From contig NZ_FXWJ01000004.1 of assembly GCF_900177795.1 (NCBI RefSeq), positions 62,001 through 126,000 of the forward strand: 64,000 nt of DNA. Direction: 5' to 3'. The notes below the pieces were generated by a model. It was given only the letters and a program-made list of their open reading frames with translations. It had not been told where the DNA came from and ran no database searches. Shown here one piece after another: positions 10,132 through 19,740 of the stretch. Position 1 is the first letter of the stretch. Each line of letters opens with the position of its first letter. Both the position numbers and the translations under genes were made by a program. The stretch is from Plantibacter elymi (nom. nud.) (lineage in GTDB: Bacteria; Actinomycetota; Actinomycetes; Actinomycetales; Microbacteriaceae).

Positions 10132-11412
10132 ATGTCCGGCGCATTGAACATCACCGCTGCCACCGTCGACCCGGCGCTGCTCGACCTCCCCTGGGAGCTC
10201 CCCCTCGAGAACTGGCCGAATGAGGCCATCGCCTCGCTCCCGAAGGGCATCTCGCGCCACCTGGTCCGGTTCGCGAACCTGTCCGGCTACGTCATCGCCG
10301 TCAAGGAGACGACCGCGGAGATGGCGAAGGGCGAGTACGACATGCTGCGCACGCTGCAGCGCCTCGACATCCCCTGCGTCGACCCGCTCGCGGTCATCAC
10401 GAACCGGAGCGACCGCAAGGGCCGTGAGCTGCCGAGCGTGCTCGTGACGCGGCACCTGAAGTTCTCACTCCCCTACCGCGCGCTCTTCCAGGGCACCCTC
10501 CGGCCCGACACCGCGACCCGCCTCGTCGACGCGCTGGCCGTCCTCCTCGTCCGGCTGCACATCGTCGGCTTCTTCTGGGGCGACGTGTCGCTGTCGAACA
10601 CGCTCTTCCGGCGCGACGCGGGCGCCTTCGCGGCCTATCTCGTCGACGCCGAGACGGGCAAGCTCTACGAGGGCGGCCTGTCGAACGGGCAGCGTGAGAA
10701 CGACCTCGAGATCGCCCGGGTGAACATCGCCGGCGAGCTCCTCGATCTCGAGGCCGGCGGACGCGCGGACGCCGAACTCGACCCCGTCACCGTGAGCAAC
10801 GGTATCGTCGCCGCCTACCGGTCCCTCTGGAAGGAGCTCACGGGCTCCGAGTCCTTCGACGCGTCCGAGCGCTGGCGCATCACCGAGCGCGTCCACCGCC
10901 TGAACGAACTCGGCTTCGACATCGAGGAACTCGCGATCAAGACGACCGACGAGGGCTCGACCGTGCGGATCCAGCCGAAGGTCGTCGACGCCGGGCATCA
11001 CCAACGCCGACTCCTGCGGCTCACCGGCCTCGACGCCGGCGAGAACCAGGCGAGGCGACTGCTCAACGACCTCGACGCCTACTCGGCCTCGTTCGGGAAG
11101 GACGGGTTCGACGAAGAGATGGCGGCGCACGAATGGCTCATCCGCGTGTTCGAGCCGGTGGTGAAGGCGATCCCGCGCGAACTCCGCGGCAAGCTCGAGC
11201 CCGCCGAGATCTTCCACCAGCTCCTGGAACATCGCTGGTTCCTCGCGCAGAACGAGGGTCGCGACATCCCCCTGGCGGAAGCCGTGGGTTCCTACGTGAA
11301 CACCGTCCTGCGGCACCGCCGCGACGAGGCGACCATGATTGTGCCGCCGACCGAGGCGATCAGCATCCCCGCCGCCATGACCGGACCGGTCGACTGGCGA
11401 GACCTGGTCTGA
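10132..11412 (+). CDS. DUF4032 / Kdo-kinase-like protein
   Basis: The 426-residue soluble protein has a kinase-like N-terminal half. VIAVKETT supplies the ATP-site Lys, FFWGDVSLSNTLF resembles the catalytic loop D..xxN, and YLVDAETG the metal-binding DFG equivalent. The C-terminal half is the actinobacterial DUF4032. Such proteins are sometimes named lipopolysaccharide kinases because of the WaaP-like fold, but this organism has no LPS and the true substrate is unknown. It is transcribed alone and ends at a bidirectional hairpin shared with rlmB. Confidence 0.85.
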   Translation: MSGALNITAATVDPALLDLPWELPLENWPNEAIASLPKGISRHLVRFANLSGYVIAVKETTAEMAKGEYDMLRTLQRLDIPCVDPLAVITNRSDRKGRELPSVLVTRHLKFSLPYRALFQGTLRPDTATRLVDALAVLLVRLHIVGFFWGDVSLSNTLFRRDAGAFAAYLVDAETGKLYEGGLSNGQRENDLEIARVNIAGELLDLEAGGRADAELDPVTVSNGIVAAYRSLWKELTGSESFDASERWRITERVHRLNELGFDIEELAIKTTDEGSTVRIQPKVVDAGHHQRRLLRLTGLDAGENQARRLLNDLDAYSASFGKDGFDEEMAAHEWLIRVFEPVVKAIPRELRGKLEPAEIFHQLLEHRWFLAQNEGRDIPLAEAVGSYVNTVLRHRRDEATMIVPPTEAISIPAAMTGPVDWRDLV

Positions 11413-11438
11413 TCGGGTCCGTCACCTCGACTGACGAC

Positions 11439-11480
11439 AGACAGGCCCTCGGAACGGAGATCCGTTCCGAGGGCCTGTCT
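11439..11480. terminator. Bidirectional terminator between DUF4032 gene and rlmB
   Basis: A perfect 20-bp palindromic stem (AGACAGGCCCTCGGAACGGA with its complement) around a 2-bp centre lies between two convergent genes. It can end transcripts from both sides. Confidence 0.88.
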
Positions 11481-11507
11481 CGTTCGTGCGGCGCGTCCGC
11501 CGGTCGC

Positions 11508-12518
11508 CTACTCGGCGTTACGGCGGCGCGCGATCTCGTACAGCGTCACGCTGGCCGCGATCCCGGCGTTGAGCGATTCAGTCGAGGCCGAGATCGGGAT
11601 CGACACGACCGCGTCGCAGGTCTCGGTGACGAGGCGGGACAGGCCCTTGCCCTCGCTGCCGACGACCACGAGGATCGGCTGGTCGGCGAGTTCGAGCCCG
11701 GGAAGGGAGACGTCGCCGTCGCCGTCGAGACCGATGACGAAGACGCCGCGCTCCTTGAACGCCTTGAGTGTCTGTGTGAGGTTGGCTGCCATCGCGACCG
11801 GCGTCCGAGCCGCCGCTCCTGCCGAAGTCTTCCACGCGGAGGCGGTGAGGCCCACGCTCCGGCGCTGCGGCAGGATCACTCCGTGACCGCCGAAGGCTGC
11901 GGTCGACCGGATGATCGCACCCAGGTTCCGGGGGTCGGTGATGCCGTCGAGGGCGATGAACAACGGGTTCTCGCCACGGGCGATGACCTGGTCGAGCAAC
12001 TCCATGGGGTGCGCATACTCGTAGGGCGGCACCTTGATGGCGAGGCCCTGGTGCACGCCGTCGAACCCGGCCATGCGGTCGAGCTCCGGACGCATGACCT
12101 CGAGCACCGGGATGCCGCGTCGGGTGGCGATGCTGAGCGCCTCCTTCACCCGGTCGTCCATCTCGATGCGGGTCGCGACGTACAGCGTGGTGGCCGGGAT
12201 CTTCGCGCGGAGCGCTTCGAGGACGGAGTTGCGGCCCGTGACGACCTCGGACTCGTCGCTCGACTTCTGCTTGGTCCGGCCGTTCGTGGACGGGCGTCCG
12301 TTCTGGCCGGCCGCCTGCCTTGGCTTGCCGGTGCCGCCGGAAGCCGCGTAGCGCTCCTGCGCGGCCTTCCGCTTGCCGGCGGGGTGCCAGGCGCGGTCCT
12401 CGGCCTTCGGGGTCGGTCCACGACCCTCGAGCGCCTTGCGGCCGAGGCCACCGGTGCCCTTGGTGGGACCCTTCTTCGCTTTCTTCGGCCCGGTCGGGCG
12501 GGAAGGCTTACTTGCCAC
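11508..12518 (-). CDS. rlmB: 23S rRNA (guanosine-2'-O)-methyltransferase, TrmH/SpoU family
   Basis: The 336-residue protein has a SpoU methyltransferase C-terminus with all three motifs: [28 protein letters not shown] and [10 protein letters not shown], which form the knotted SAM-binding site. An L30e-like substrate-binding domain precedes it ([19 protein letters not shown]). The first 90 or so residues are a Lys/Arg/Gly-rich tail common in actinobacterial members. It probably methylates G2251 of 23S rRNA. Its start overlaps the cysS stop by 11 bp, forming an operon in the conserved order cysS-rlmB. Confidence 0.93.
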   Translation of the reverse strand: MASKPSRPTGPKKAKKGPTKGTGGLGRKALEGRGPTPKAEDRAWHPAGKRKAAQERYAASGGTGKPRQAAGQNGRPSTNGRTKQKSSDESEVVTGRNSVLEALRAKIPATTLYVATRIEMDDRVKEALSIATRRGIPVLEVMRPELDRMAGFDGVHQGLAIKVPPYEYAHPMELLDQVIARGENPLFIALDGITDPRNLGAIIRSTAAFGGHGVILPQRRSVGLTASAWKTSAGAAARTPVAMAANLTQTLKAFKERGVFVIGLDGDGDVSLPGLELADQPILVVVGSEGKGLSRLVTETCDAVVSIPISASTESLNAGIAASVTLYEIARRRNAE

Positions 12519-13962
12519 TGATACTCCAATGTGCTCCGGACGGGGTGTCTTCGATGGTGATCCCAGCCGCTGTGAGTTCGTCGCGGATCCGGTCGGCCGC
12601 TGCGAAGTCCTTGGCGACCCTGGCGTCCGCGCGGTCGACGAGCAGACGCTCGACGAGTGCGGACAGGGATCGGTGAGTGACGGGGTCGGTGCCCGACGAC
12701 CACGAGGGGTCGGTCGGGTCGATGCCGAGCACCCGGGTCATGTCGAGGACGGCGACCGCACGCTCGCGGGCTGTCGCCTGGTCGTCGCCGCCATCGAGGG
12801 CGGCGTTGCCGACGCGAACGGCGTCATGCAACACGGCGAGCGCGCGGGGGATGTTCAGGTCGTCGTCCATGGCCTCGACGAACGCGGCCGGGAGCGTCGC
12901 TCGACTGGCGGCGGTGGTCGTCTCGGTGAGCAGGTCGGCGCGGGCGGCGCGATCGAGGAAGCCCTCGATGCGTCCGAGTGCGGCTTCGGCCTCGGCGAGT
13001 GCGCCCGGATGGAACTCGAGCGTCGATCGGTACTGCGCTGCCCCGAGGTAGTACCGGACGACGAGCGGCCGGGCCGCTGCCAGGAGGTCGGCGGCGTAGA
13101 CGGAGTTGCCGAGGGACTTCGACATCTTCTGCCCACCCGTGACCGCGACCAGCCCGTTGTGCAACCAGTATCGGGCGAAGGGGTCGCCGGCTGCGCTGGA
13201 CTGGGCGAGCTCGTTCTCGTGGTGGGGGAACCGGAGGTCGAGTCCGCCGCCGTGGATGTCGAACTCCTCACCGAGGTACTTGGTCGACATCGCCGAGCAC
13301 TCGATGTGCCAGCCGGGCCGCCCCTCGCCCCATGGAGACATCCAACTCGCCGAGCGCGGCTCCCCAGGCTTGGTGCCCTTCCAGAGCGCGAAGTCGCGGG
13401 GATCCCGTTTGCCGCGCGGGTCGGCGTCGGTCGCGGCCTCCATGTGCTCGGCGCTCTGCCGCGTGAGTTCGCCGTAGCGGCTCCATGAGGCGGTGTCGAA
13501 GTAGACGTCGCCGGAGTCGTCGGGAGCCGGGTACGCGTGTCCGGCGTCGATGAGCCGTTCGATGAGCTCCTGCATCTCCGGGATGCTCGCCGTCGCGCGT
13601 GGCTCGTAGCTCGGGGGCAGGATGCCCAGGGCACGGTAGGCGGCCGTGAACTCGAGTTCGTACCGGTAGGCGAGCGCCCACCACTCCTCGCCGGGCTGGG
13701 CGAAGCCGCCCTCGACGCCGGCGGCGGCGTTCGCGAGGATCTTGTCGTCGATGTCGGTGACGTTGCGGACGAGCGTGACGCGGACCCCGGAGGCCGTCAG
13801 CCAGCGTCGCAGCTGGTCGTAGACGAGCGCGCTGCGCAGGTGTCCGATGTGCGGAGAGGACTGCACGGTCGGTCCGCAGACGTACAGCCCCGCCTCGGCT
13901 TCGCGGAGCGGCACGAAGTCCCGGAGGGACTGCGTTTTCGAATCGTAGAGTCGGAGGGCCAC
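12508..13962 (-). CDS. cysS: Cysteinyl-tRNA synthetase
   Basis: This 484-residue class I aminoacyl-tRNA synthetase charges tRNA-Cys. Signatures are LYVCGPTVQ with a zinc-ligand Cys, the HIGH motif as HIGH in [18 protein letters not shown] and HHENE for the zinc site, and KMSKSLGN. The C-terminal anticodon-binding region ends at [15 protein letters not shown]. In many actinobacteria it follows ispD-ispF. Here an opposite-strand winged-helix gene lies between it and ispDF. Confidence 0.98.
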   Translation of the reverse strand: MALRLYDSKTQSLRDFVPLREAEAGLYVCGPTVQSSPHIGHLRSALVYDQLRRWLTASGVRVTLVRNVTDIDDKILANAAAGVEGGFAQPGEEWWALAYRYELEFTAAYRALGILPPSYEPRATASIPEMQELIERLIDAGHAYPAPDDSGDVYFDTASWSRYGELTRQSAEHMEAATDADPRGKRDPRDFALWKGTKPGEPRSASWMSPWGEGRPGWHIECSAMSTKYLGEEFDIHGGGLDLRFPHHENELAQSSAAGDPFARYWLHNGLVAVTGGQKMSKSLGNSVYAADLLAAARPLVVRYYLGAAQYRSTLEFHPGALAEAEAALGRIEGFLDRAARADLLTETTTAASRATLPAAFVEAMDDDLNIPRALAVLHDAVRVGNAALDGGDDQATARERAVAVLDMTRVLGIDPTDPSWSSGTDPVTHRSLSALVERLLVDRADARVAKDFAAADRIRDELTAAGITIEDTPSGAHWSISGK

Positions 13963-14002
13963 GAGACCAGACTAGCCGCCGTCGTCCGGGCATGATGGTC
14001 CC

Positions 14003-15115
14003 ATGACCACGGGACGCGACGACCAGCAGGTTCTCCGCGCGCGACTCGCGGCCCAGCTCCTCGACGGAGCCGAGCACCGCTCCCCCACGGGTGTCGTCTC
14101 GCGGCTGCTCGCGATCCAGGCCCAGGACCTCGCTTCGTCGCTGTGGGCGGTCGGCGTCAGGTCGACCGGCACGACGATGGACGCGGTGCTCGCGGCGCTC
14201 GAGGACGGCTCGATCGTCCGGTCCTGGCCGATGCGCGGCACCCTGCATCTCGTCGCCGCGGAGGACCTCGGGTGGCTGCTCGGACTCGGTGTCCCGCGGG
14301 TGCGCTCCACGATCGCTGCGAGACACCGGCAACTCGAGCTCGACGCCGAGACCCTCTCGCGCTCCCGTGCGCTCACCGAGGGGATGCTCAGCGGGCATCG
14401 GCGCATGACGAGGGATGAGCTGCTGGCCGCCCACACCGGCGCCGGGATCCCGATCGACGGACAACGGGCCTCCCACCTCATCATGGAACTCGCGATGTCG
14501 GGCGTGGTCTGCTGGGGACCGCCCGCCGGGAGACAGCAGGCCCTCGTCCTGAGTGAGGAGTGGATCCGTGCACCGCGGGTGCTCGAAGCGGATGAGGCGC
14601 TCGGCGAGTTCGTCGTCCGGTATCTCACCGGCCACGGCCCGTCGACGATCGCCGACCTCACCTGGTGGTCGAAGCTCACCGTCGCCCAGGCGAAACGCGG
14701 CATCGAGGTGGCCGCCGGACGGCTGGTCTCCGAGTCGCGCGACGGGGTCACCCGCTGGTCGACGGCCGAGGGCATCGAGCCGCAATCTGCTCCGCGGCCA
14801 CCACGGGTGCTCGCGCTGCCCGGATTCGACGAGCTCCTCCTCGGCTACCGCGACCGCGAGCTGACGCTCCCCGCCGCGTTCGCAGACCGCATCGTGCCCG
14901 GCGCGAACGGCATCTTCCTCCCGATGATCGCCGTCGACGGACGCGTCGTCGGTACCTGGCGCCGACGGACGAGTGCGGCCGGCGTCGTCGTCACCCCGAC
15001 GCAGTTCCAACCGCTGTCGCAGCGGGTGCAGGCGGGGTTCCGGCGGGCAGCTGGCGAATACGGCCGGTTCCTCGGGCTCGGTGCGTCGGTCGACGAGGGC
15101 ACGTCCGCCGGCTGA
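14003..15115 (+). CDS. AlkZ/YcaQ-like winged-helix DNA glycosylase family protein
   Basis: The 370-residue protein belongs to the HTH_42 (formerly DUF1006) family. It has the early AIQAQDLA, whose QxQ matches the catalytic motif of AlkZ interstrand-crosslink glycosylases, then SWPMRGTLHLV and the late FDELLLGYRDR. Members remove alkylated or crosslinked bases, or act in self-resistance to DNA-alkylating natural products. No biosynthetic cluster is nearby, so a general repair role is more likely. It diverges from cysS with a 40-bp gap and is convergent with ispDF. Confidence 0.85.
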   Translation: MTTGRDDQQVLRARLAAQLLDGAEHRSPTGVVSRLLAIQAQDLASSLWAVGVRSTGTTMDAVLAALEDGSIVRSWPMRGTLHLVAAEDLGWLLGLGVPRVRSTIAARHRQLELDAETLSRSRALTEGMLSGHRRMTRDELLAAHTGAGIPIDGQRASHLIMELAMSGVVCWGPPAGRQQALVLSEEWIRAPRVLEADEALGEFVVRYLTGHGPSTIADLTWWSKLTVAQAKRGIEVAAGRLVSESRDGVTRWSTAEGIEPQSAPRPPRVLALPGFDELLLGYRDRELTLPAAFADRIVPGANGIFLPMIAVDGRVVGTWRRRTSAAGVVVTPTQFQPLSQRVQAGFRRAAGEYGRFLGLGASVDEGTSAG

Positions 15116-15126
15116 GGACCGACCCG

Positions 15127-16377
15127 TCAGCAGCGCTCGACGAGGGCGGTGGCGATGGCCGTGACTCCCTCGCCACGGCCGGTGAACCCGAGCGCATCCG
15201 TGGTCGTCGCCGCGATGCTGACCGGCCCGTGGACCAGCGCGCTCAGTACGCCCTCCGCCTCCGTCCGACGTGGCGCGAACCGCGGGCGGTTGCCGACGAG
15301 CTGCACCGCGACGTTGACGACGACGAAGCCCGCGGCGTGCAGCCGTTCGACAGCTGCCCGCAGGAAGACCTCGCCGCTCGCCCCGGCGAAGCGGGGGTCG
15401 TCGGTGCCGAACATGGAGCCGATGTCGCCGAGGCCAGCAGCGGACAACAGGGCGTCGACGATGGCATGGGCGACCGCATCCCCGTCGCTGTGTCCGGCCA
15501 GCGGCCGTTCCCCCGGCCAGCTGAGGCCGGCGAGGCTCAGCTCGCCGTCGTCGGCGAAGGCGTGGACGTCGATCCCGATGCCGGTCCTGATCGTCGAGGT
15601 CGGCCGTGCGCCCACCTCGCGCTCTCGGCCTCGGTCCCGCTCCACCAGGAGTCGCTCCGCACGCTGGGCGTCCCACGGGGTCGTGATCTTGAACGCCGCC
15701 TCCGACCCCTCGACGGCCAGGACGGGGTGTCCGGCGTCCGCGTAGAGTGCCGCATCGTCGGTGGCCGCCGCCAGGCGGTCCTCGGCGACGCGGAAGGCCG
15801 CGACGAGGGCATCGCGCGGGAACGCCTGCGGTGTCTGGACGGCTCTGAGGGCGGCCCGATCCACGGTCTCCTCGACGAGGTCGCTCGCGTCGACCCGCTT
15901 GATCGTGTCGGTCACCGGGAGCCCCGGCACGACCCCCCACCCCGTTCGCGCTGCGGCGTCGATCACCCGTTCGAACTGCTCGGTCGGGGTGAGCGCTCGT
16001 GCGGCGTCGTGGACGAGCACCGTGCGCACTCCCGGCCACAGGGCGGCGAGTCCGGCGAGGACGGAGGACTGTCTCGTGTCGCCTCCGACGACGACGTGGA
16101 GGTGGTCGGCCGCCTTCCCCGCCGCGCGACGACCGATCGTCTCCGCCTCGCCGACGCGATCCACGGGGACCACGACGACGACCTGGACCGCGTCCCGCAG
16201 GCGGAAGACCGGGGCGAGCGCGTGTTCGAGCACGGTGCTGCCGGCGAGCGACACGAACGCCTTGGGGATCCCGGCGCCGAGGCGCGTCCCACTGCCCGCC
16301 GCCACGACGAGCACGCCGACAGCCGGGCCGTCCAGGGATGGGTCGGCAACGGCACCCGGTTCGTCGATCGCAGTCAT
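15127..16377 (-). CDS. ispDF: Bifunctional IspD/IspF (MEP isoprenoid pathway)
   Basis: The 416-residue fusion carries two enzymes of the non-mevalonate isoprenoid pathway. The IspD part (about 20-240) has VVAAGSGTRLGAGIPKAF, the CTP-binding loop, and VHDAARAL. The IspF part (about 255-416) has GIGIDVHAF with metal ligands D and H, and GHSDGDAVAHAI. IspF sits directly after IspD as in other fused forms. The step between them (IspE) is encoded elsewhere. It lies downstream of carD, matching the conserved actinobacterial order carD-ispD-ispF. Confidence 0.97.
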   Translation of the reverse strand: MTAIDEPGAVADPSLDGPAVGVLVVAAGSGTRLGAGIPKAFVSLAGSTVLEHALAPVFRLRDAVQVVVVVPVDRVGEAETIGRRAAGKAADHLHVVVGGDTRQSSVLAGLAALWPGVRTVLVHDAARALTPTEQFERVIDAAARTGWGVVPGLPVTDTIKRVDASDLVEETVDRAALRAVQTPQAFPRDALVAAFRVAEDRLAAATDDAALYADAGHPVLAVEGSEAAFKITTPWDAQRAERLLVERDRGREREVGARPTSTIRTGIGIDVHAFADDGELSLAGLSWPGERPLAGHSDGDAVAHAIVDALLSAAGLGDIGSMFGTDDPRFAGASGEVFLRAAVERLHAAGFVVVNVAVQLVGNRPRFAPRRTEAEGVLSALVHGPVSIAATTTDALGFTGRGEGVTAIATALVERC

Positions 16378-16423
16378 GTCACGAGCCTACTTCTCGGGCG
16401 CCGCGCGGGAAGGGACGGTCGGC

Positions 16424-16906
16424 TCAGGAGGCGAGGACCTCGTCGAGGACGGACGACGCCTGTTCCTCGTCGGTCTGCTCCGCCAATGCCAGTTCGGAGA
16501 CCAGGATCTGGCGGGCCTTCGCGAGCATCCGCTTCTCCCCCGCAGAGAGGCCTCGGTCCTGGTCGCGACGCCACAGGTCGCGGACCACCTCGGAGACCTT
16601 GATGACGTCGCCCGAGGCCAACTTCTCGAGGTTCGCCTTGTAGCGGCGGGACCAGTTCGTCGGCTCCTCCGTGAACGGCGCACGGAGTACGTCGAACACG
16701 CGGTCGACACCCTCGCGTCCGATGACGTCTCGCACCCCGACCAGGTCGACGTTCTCGGCCGGGACCTCGATCATGAGGTCGCCCTGGGTCACGCGGAGCT
16801 TCAGGTAGAGCTTCTCCTCGCCCTTGATGATCCTGGTCTTCACCTCGGTGATGGTCGCGGCACCGTGGTGCGGGTAGACGACGGTCTCGCCAACTTCGAA
16901 GATCAT
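16424..16906 (-). CDS. carD: CarD family transcription regulator
   Basis: The 160-residue protein binds RNA polymerase beta and stabilises open complexes at many promoters, notably rRNA. The N-terminal RNAP-interaction domain starts [19 protein letters not shown]. The C-terminal helical DNA-binding domain includes [17 protein letters not shown] and a conserved late Trp ([12 protein letters not shown]). I chose the ATG at 16906 because it fits the family start; the frame remains open further upstream. It leads the ispDF group on the same strand, with a 46-bp gap. Confidence 0.97.
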   Translation of the reverse strand: MIFEVGETVVYPHHGAATITEVKTRIIKGEEKLYLKLRVTQGDLMIEVPAENVDLVGVRDVIGREGVDRVFDVLRAPFTEEPTNWSRRYKANLEKLASGDVIKVSEVVRDLWRRDQDRGLSAGEKRMLAKARQILVSELALAEQTDEEQASSVLDEVLAS

Positions 16907-17117
16907 GGGTCTCGGTCCCTTCAGCGTCTCCCAGAATACCACGGGACCCCTGATCAGAGCCGGGTACCGGGTGCCCCGCGGACCGGGACGCGAGCCCACC
17001 CACGACGGGTCCTCGACCCGGCCACGCCCCCTCGCAGGCGTGGGCTAGACTCGAATCCGGATCCCGGGACACCTGTCACTCGTCTGCGCCCGGGGCCACC
17101 ACATCTTGGAGGGTTCT

Positions 17118-17651
17118 GTGAAGGCGCGTCTCATCGCTTCCATCGTCGTCGCGGGTGCTGTCGCACTCGGCATGAGCGGTTGCAACCTCATCGCGCCGCA
17201 GGCGACCCTGAAGCACTACGACGCCTCGGACGGCGTCGGTGTCACCGTCGGCTCGGTGGCCGTCCGCAACGCCATCGTCGTCTCCGACGACGGCGAGACC
17301 GGCAACCTCGTCTTCAGCGTCGCGAACAGCGACGACCGCGCCCACACGGTGCTGATCGAGATCGAGGGCAAGGACGAGCAGTTCCAGGTCCTCGCGGAGC
17401 CCGGCCTGACGACGTTCGACGGCTCCGGAGCCAACGACCCGCTGCGCATCGAGTCCCTCGGTGTCCAGCCCGGAGCGATCGTGGACGTCTTCTTCCAGTA
17501 CGGCGACGAGACGGGCGCCACGGCGAGCGTCCCGGTCCTCACCGGCCAGCTGCTCGAGTACTCCACGCTCGTCCCGACGCCGCTGCCGACGGATGAGCCC
17601 ACCGAGACGCCGACGCCGCTCGCGACGCCCACCACGGAGCCGACCGAATAA
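17118..17651 (+). CDS. Putative lipoprotein, conserved beside regX3
   Basis: The 177-residue product has a lipoprotein signal: basic VKARLIAS, a hydrophobic stretch and lipobox MSGC at about residues 19-22. The mature part looks all-beta and Ig-like (NLVFSVANSDDRAHTVLIEIEGK). A Thr/Pro/Glu-rich tail (PTPLPTDEPTETPTP) could span the wall. The GTG start at 17118 is chosen for the ribosome site ggaggg just upstream; a TTG twelve bases earlier overlaps that site. Copper-chaperone-like folds share this beta pattern, but no metal ligands are evident. Function unknown. Confidence 0.82.
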   Translation: MKARLIASIVVAGAVALGMSGCNLIAPQATLKHYDASDGVGVTVGSVAVRNAIVVSDDGETGNLVFSVANSDDRAHTVLIEIEGKDEQFQVLAEPGLTTFDGSGANDPLRIESLGVQPGAIVDVFFQYGDETGATASVPVLTGQLLEYSTLVPTPLPTDEPTETPTPLATPTTEPTE

Positions 17652-17672
17652 CGCTCCGTCGCCCCACACGAC

Positions 17673-17710
17673 CGAACGCCCCGCACCTCTTCGGAGTTGC
17701 GGGGCGTTCG
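17673..17710. terminator. Bidirectional terminator, lipoprotein gene and regX3
   Basis: CGAACGCCCCGCA pairs with TGCGGGGCGTTCG across a 12-base loop. It lies between convergent genes and should stop transcripts from both directions. Confidence 0.8.
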
Positions 17711-17727
17711 TCCGTCCTTGACCTGCG

Positions 17728-18411
17728 TCAGGCCTCGAAGCGGTAGCCGAGCCCACGCACGGTGACGAGCATCACCGGTTCCGAGGGGTTCGCCTCGATC
17801 CGGGAACGGATGCGCTTGATGTGGACGTCGAGCGTCTTGGTGTCGCCGTAGTAGTCGCTCCCCCACACCCGGTCGATCAGCTGACCACGGGTGAGAACCC
17901 GTCCGGCGTTCCGCAGGAGCAGCTCGAGCAACTCGTACTCCTTGAGCGGCATCGGGATCGGCGCCCCGTTGACCTCGACGACATGGCGCTCGGTGTCCAT
18001 CCGGACCGTGCCGGCCTCGAGCAGCACCTCCTCCTGCGCCTGGTCCGCCTCGACACGGCGTCGCAGCACCGCCCGGATCCGCGCGAGCAGCTCGCGGGTC
18101 GAGTAGGGCTTCGTGACGTAGTCGTCGGCGCCCAGCTCGAGCCCGACGACGATGTCGACCTCGGAGTCCTTCGCGGTCAGCATGATGATCGGCGTGCTCG
18201 AGACCGCGCGGATCTGACGGCAGACCTCCGTCCCGGGGATGCCGGGGAGCATGAGGTCGAGCAACACGAGGTCCGCGCCACGAGCAGTGAAGGCCTGGAC
18301 CGCCGAGGGACCGTCCTCCGCCACCTCGACCTCGTACCCCTCCCGTTCGAGCAGGTAGCTCAGTGGTTCGCTCAGGGACGCTTCGTCTTCGACGAGCAGG
18401 ATGCGGGTCAC
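17728..18411 (-). CDS. regX3: Response regulator RegX3 (PhoB-like)
   Basis: The 227-residue OmpR-family regulator has an acidic pair (VEDEA), the phospho-acceptor Asp in LVLLDLMLPGIPG, Thr in IIMLTAKD and Lys in DDYVTKPYS. The winged-helix output domain has LKEYELLELLLRNAGRVLTRGQLIDRVWG in overlapping form and DTKTLDVHIKRIRSRI. With the overlapping kinase it forms the SenX3-RegX3 phosphate-starvation system. PHO-box-like repeats before phoU, ppk and pstS are its likely targets. It overlaps the kinase gene by 4 bp (ATGA). Confidence 0.94.
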   Translation of the reverse strand: MTRILLVEDEASLSEPLSYLLEREGYEVEVAEDGPSAVQAFTARGADLVLLDLMLPGIPGTEVCRQIRAVSSTPIIMLTAKDSEVDIVVGLELGADDYVTKPYSTRELLARIRAVLRRRVEADQAQEEVLLEAGTVRMDTERHVVEVNGAPIPMPLKEYELLELLLRNAGRVLTRGQLIDRVWGSDYYGDTKTLDVHIKRIRSRIEANPSEPVMLVTVRGLGYRFEA

Positions 18412-19574
18412 GGGGTACTCCTTGCCGTGCCGGTGGAGAGGTCCTCCGGCGGGGTCGTTGCTCTGGGAAGGCGGATGGTGAACGTCGAGCCACGGCCCAG
18501 CTGCGACCAGACCTTCACTTCGCCGCCGTGGTTCTGGACGGTGTGCTTGACGATGCTGAGGCCGAGGCCGGTGCCGCCCGTGTGGCGGGACCGCGCCTGG
18601 TCGACGCGGAAGAACCGTTCGAAGACCCGATCGCGGTCCTCTTCGGCGATCCCGACGCCCTGATCGGTGACGGCGATCTCGACGACGTCGTCGACCGCCC
18701 GGACGCCGACACCCACGTGCGCGCCGGTGGGCGAGTAGTGGATGGCGTTCGAGATGAGGTTGTGCACGGCGACGACGAGCATGGCCTCGTCACCGTACAC
18801 CTCGAGGTTCTTGCCGCCTTTGAGGGAGAGCCCAACGCCGGTCGCCTCGGCCGGCACACGGTTCTGGTCCACTGCCGCGGCGATGACCCGATCGAGGCGG
18901 ACGAGTTCGGGCTGATGGAGGGCGTCGGCCGCCTGCAACCGCGAGAGGTCGATGATCTCCGCCGTCATCCGGGTGAGTCGCTGTGACTCGGTCGAGAGCC
19001 GGCTGGCGAAGCGCTTCACCCGTTCCGGGTCGTCGGCCGCCGTGTCGAGTGCTTCCGAGAGGAGCCCGATGGCGCCGATCGGCGTCTTCAACTCATGGCT
19101 GATGTTCGCGATGAAGTCCCGGCGGACCTCGTCGAGTCGACGCGCCTCCGTGTGGTCCTCAGCGAGGAGCAGGATGAACCGCGACCCGAGCGGCGCCGCT
19201 CGCACCCGCAGGTGCCGGGTGGCCTCACCGAAGCGCCCGAGCGCGAGTTCCAGGTCGCTCGTGACGGCCTCGCCGGTGCGGCGGACCTCGAGCGCGAGGT
19301 CGATGAACTCCTGGTTGTCGAGCACGCGGTCGCGCACCAGCCCGAGCGCGAACGCCCCAGGAGAGGCCTTCAGCACGTTGTTGGACGGGTCGACGACGAT
19401 GCCCGCGCTGTCGAGGGCTTCGAGCACCTGGTCGACCCCGTCGGGGACGACCGGGTTGACGACCGTCGCGGCGCGCTCGCCCCGTCGGAGGGCGAGGGTG
19501 ATGAGGGCGACGAAACCGCCCCCGACGATGAGGCCGAGTGCCAGGGCGATCAGCACCAACCACATGGTGTCCAT
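18408..19574 (-). CDS. senX3: Sensor histidine kinase SenX3
   Basis: The 388-residue kinase has one N-terminal membrane helix (WLVLIALALGLIVGGGFVALI), a PAS-like region, and HisKA with the phospho-acceptor in NISHELKTPIGAI. HATPase motifs follow: NLISNAIHYS (N box), DQGVGIAEED (G1) and GTGLGLSIV (G2). The small membrane part without an extracytoplasmic sensor fits SenX3, which reads phosphate status through PstB/PhoU rather than a ligand. The ATG at 19574 is taken as start, but no strong ribosome site is seen and an upstream in-frame start is possible. Confidence 0.92.
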   Translation of the reverse strand: MDTMWLVLIALALGLIVGGGFVALITLALRRGERAATVVNPVVPDGVDQVLEALDSAGIVVDPSNNVLKASPGAFALGLVRDRVLDNQEFIDLALEVRRTGEAVTSDLELALGRFGEATRHLRVRAAPLGSRFILLLAEDHTEARRLDEVRRDFIANISHELKTPIGAIGLLSEALDTAADDPERVKRFASRLSTESQRLTRMTAEIIDLSRLQAADALHQPELVRLDRVIAAAVDQNRVPAEATGVGLSLKGGKNLEVYGDEAMLVVAVHNLISNAIHYSPTGAHVGVGVRAVDDVVEIAVTDQGVGIAEEDRDRVFERFFRVDQARSRHTGGTGLGLSIVKHTVQNHGGEVKVWSQLGRGSTFTIRLPRATTPPEDLSTGTARSTP

Positions 19575-19637
19575 GGGTACTACGTTACTCAGTCCGCCGA
19601 ACGCCGAACTCGCGAATACCCCGCCACTTCGACGACT

Positions 19638-19666
19638 GTTCACGCGTGGGGCCCCAACTGTTAACC
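19638..19666 (+). promoter_or_regulatory. PHO-box-like repeats between senX3 and phoU
   Basis: GTTCACG at 19638 and GTTAACC at 19660 are spaced 22 bp, two turns of the 11-bp unit used by PhoP/RegX3 operators. The middle unit is degenerate. The site lies between the divergent senX3 and phoU genes and could serve both. Confidence 0.55.
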
Positions 19667-19740
19667 TTGGTTCGGCATCATCGGCGGAGCGGGCATCTGC
19701 CTGCCCACCGCCAGGTCACGGAAGGACGGCACCCAGAGCC

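Noticed and set aside
13268-16039. A 923-codon minus-strand open frame across cysS, the AlkZ-like gene and ispDF
   Set aside because: Low-complexity Arg/Gly/Pro composition and complete overlap with three well-supported genes. It is a high-GC artefact.
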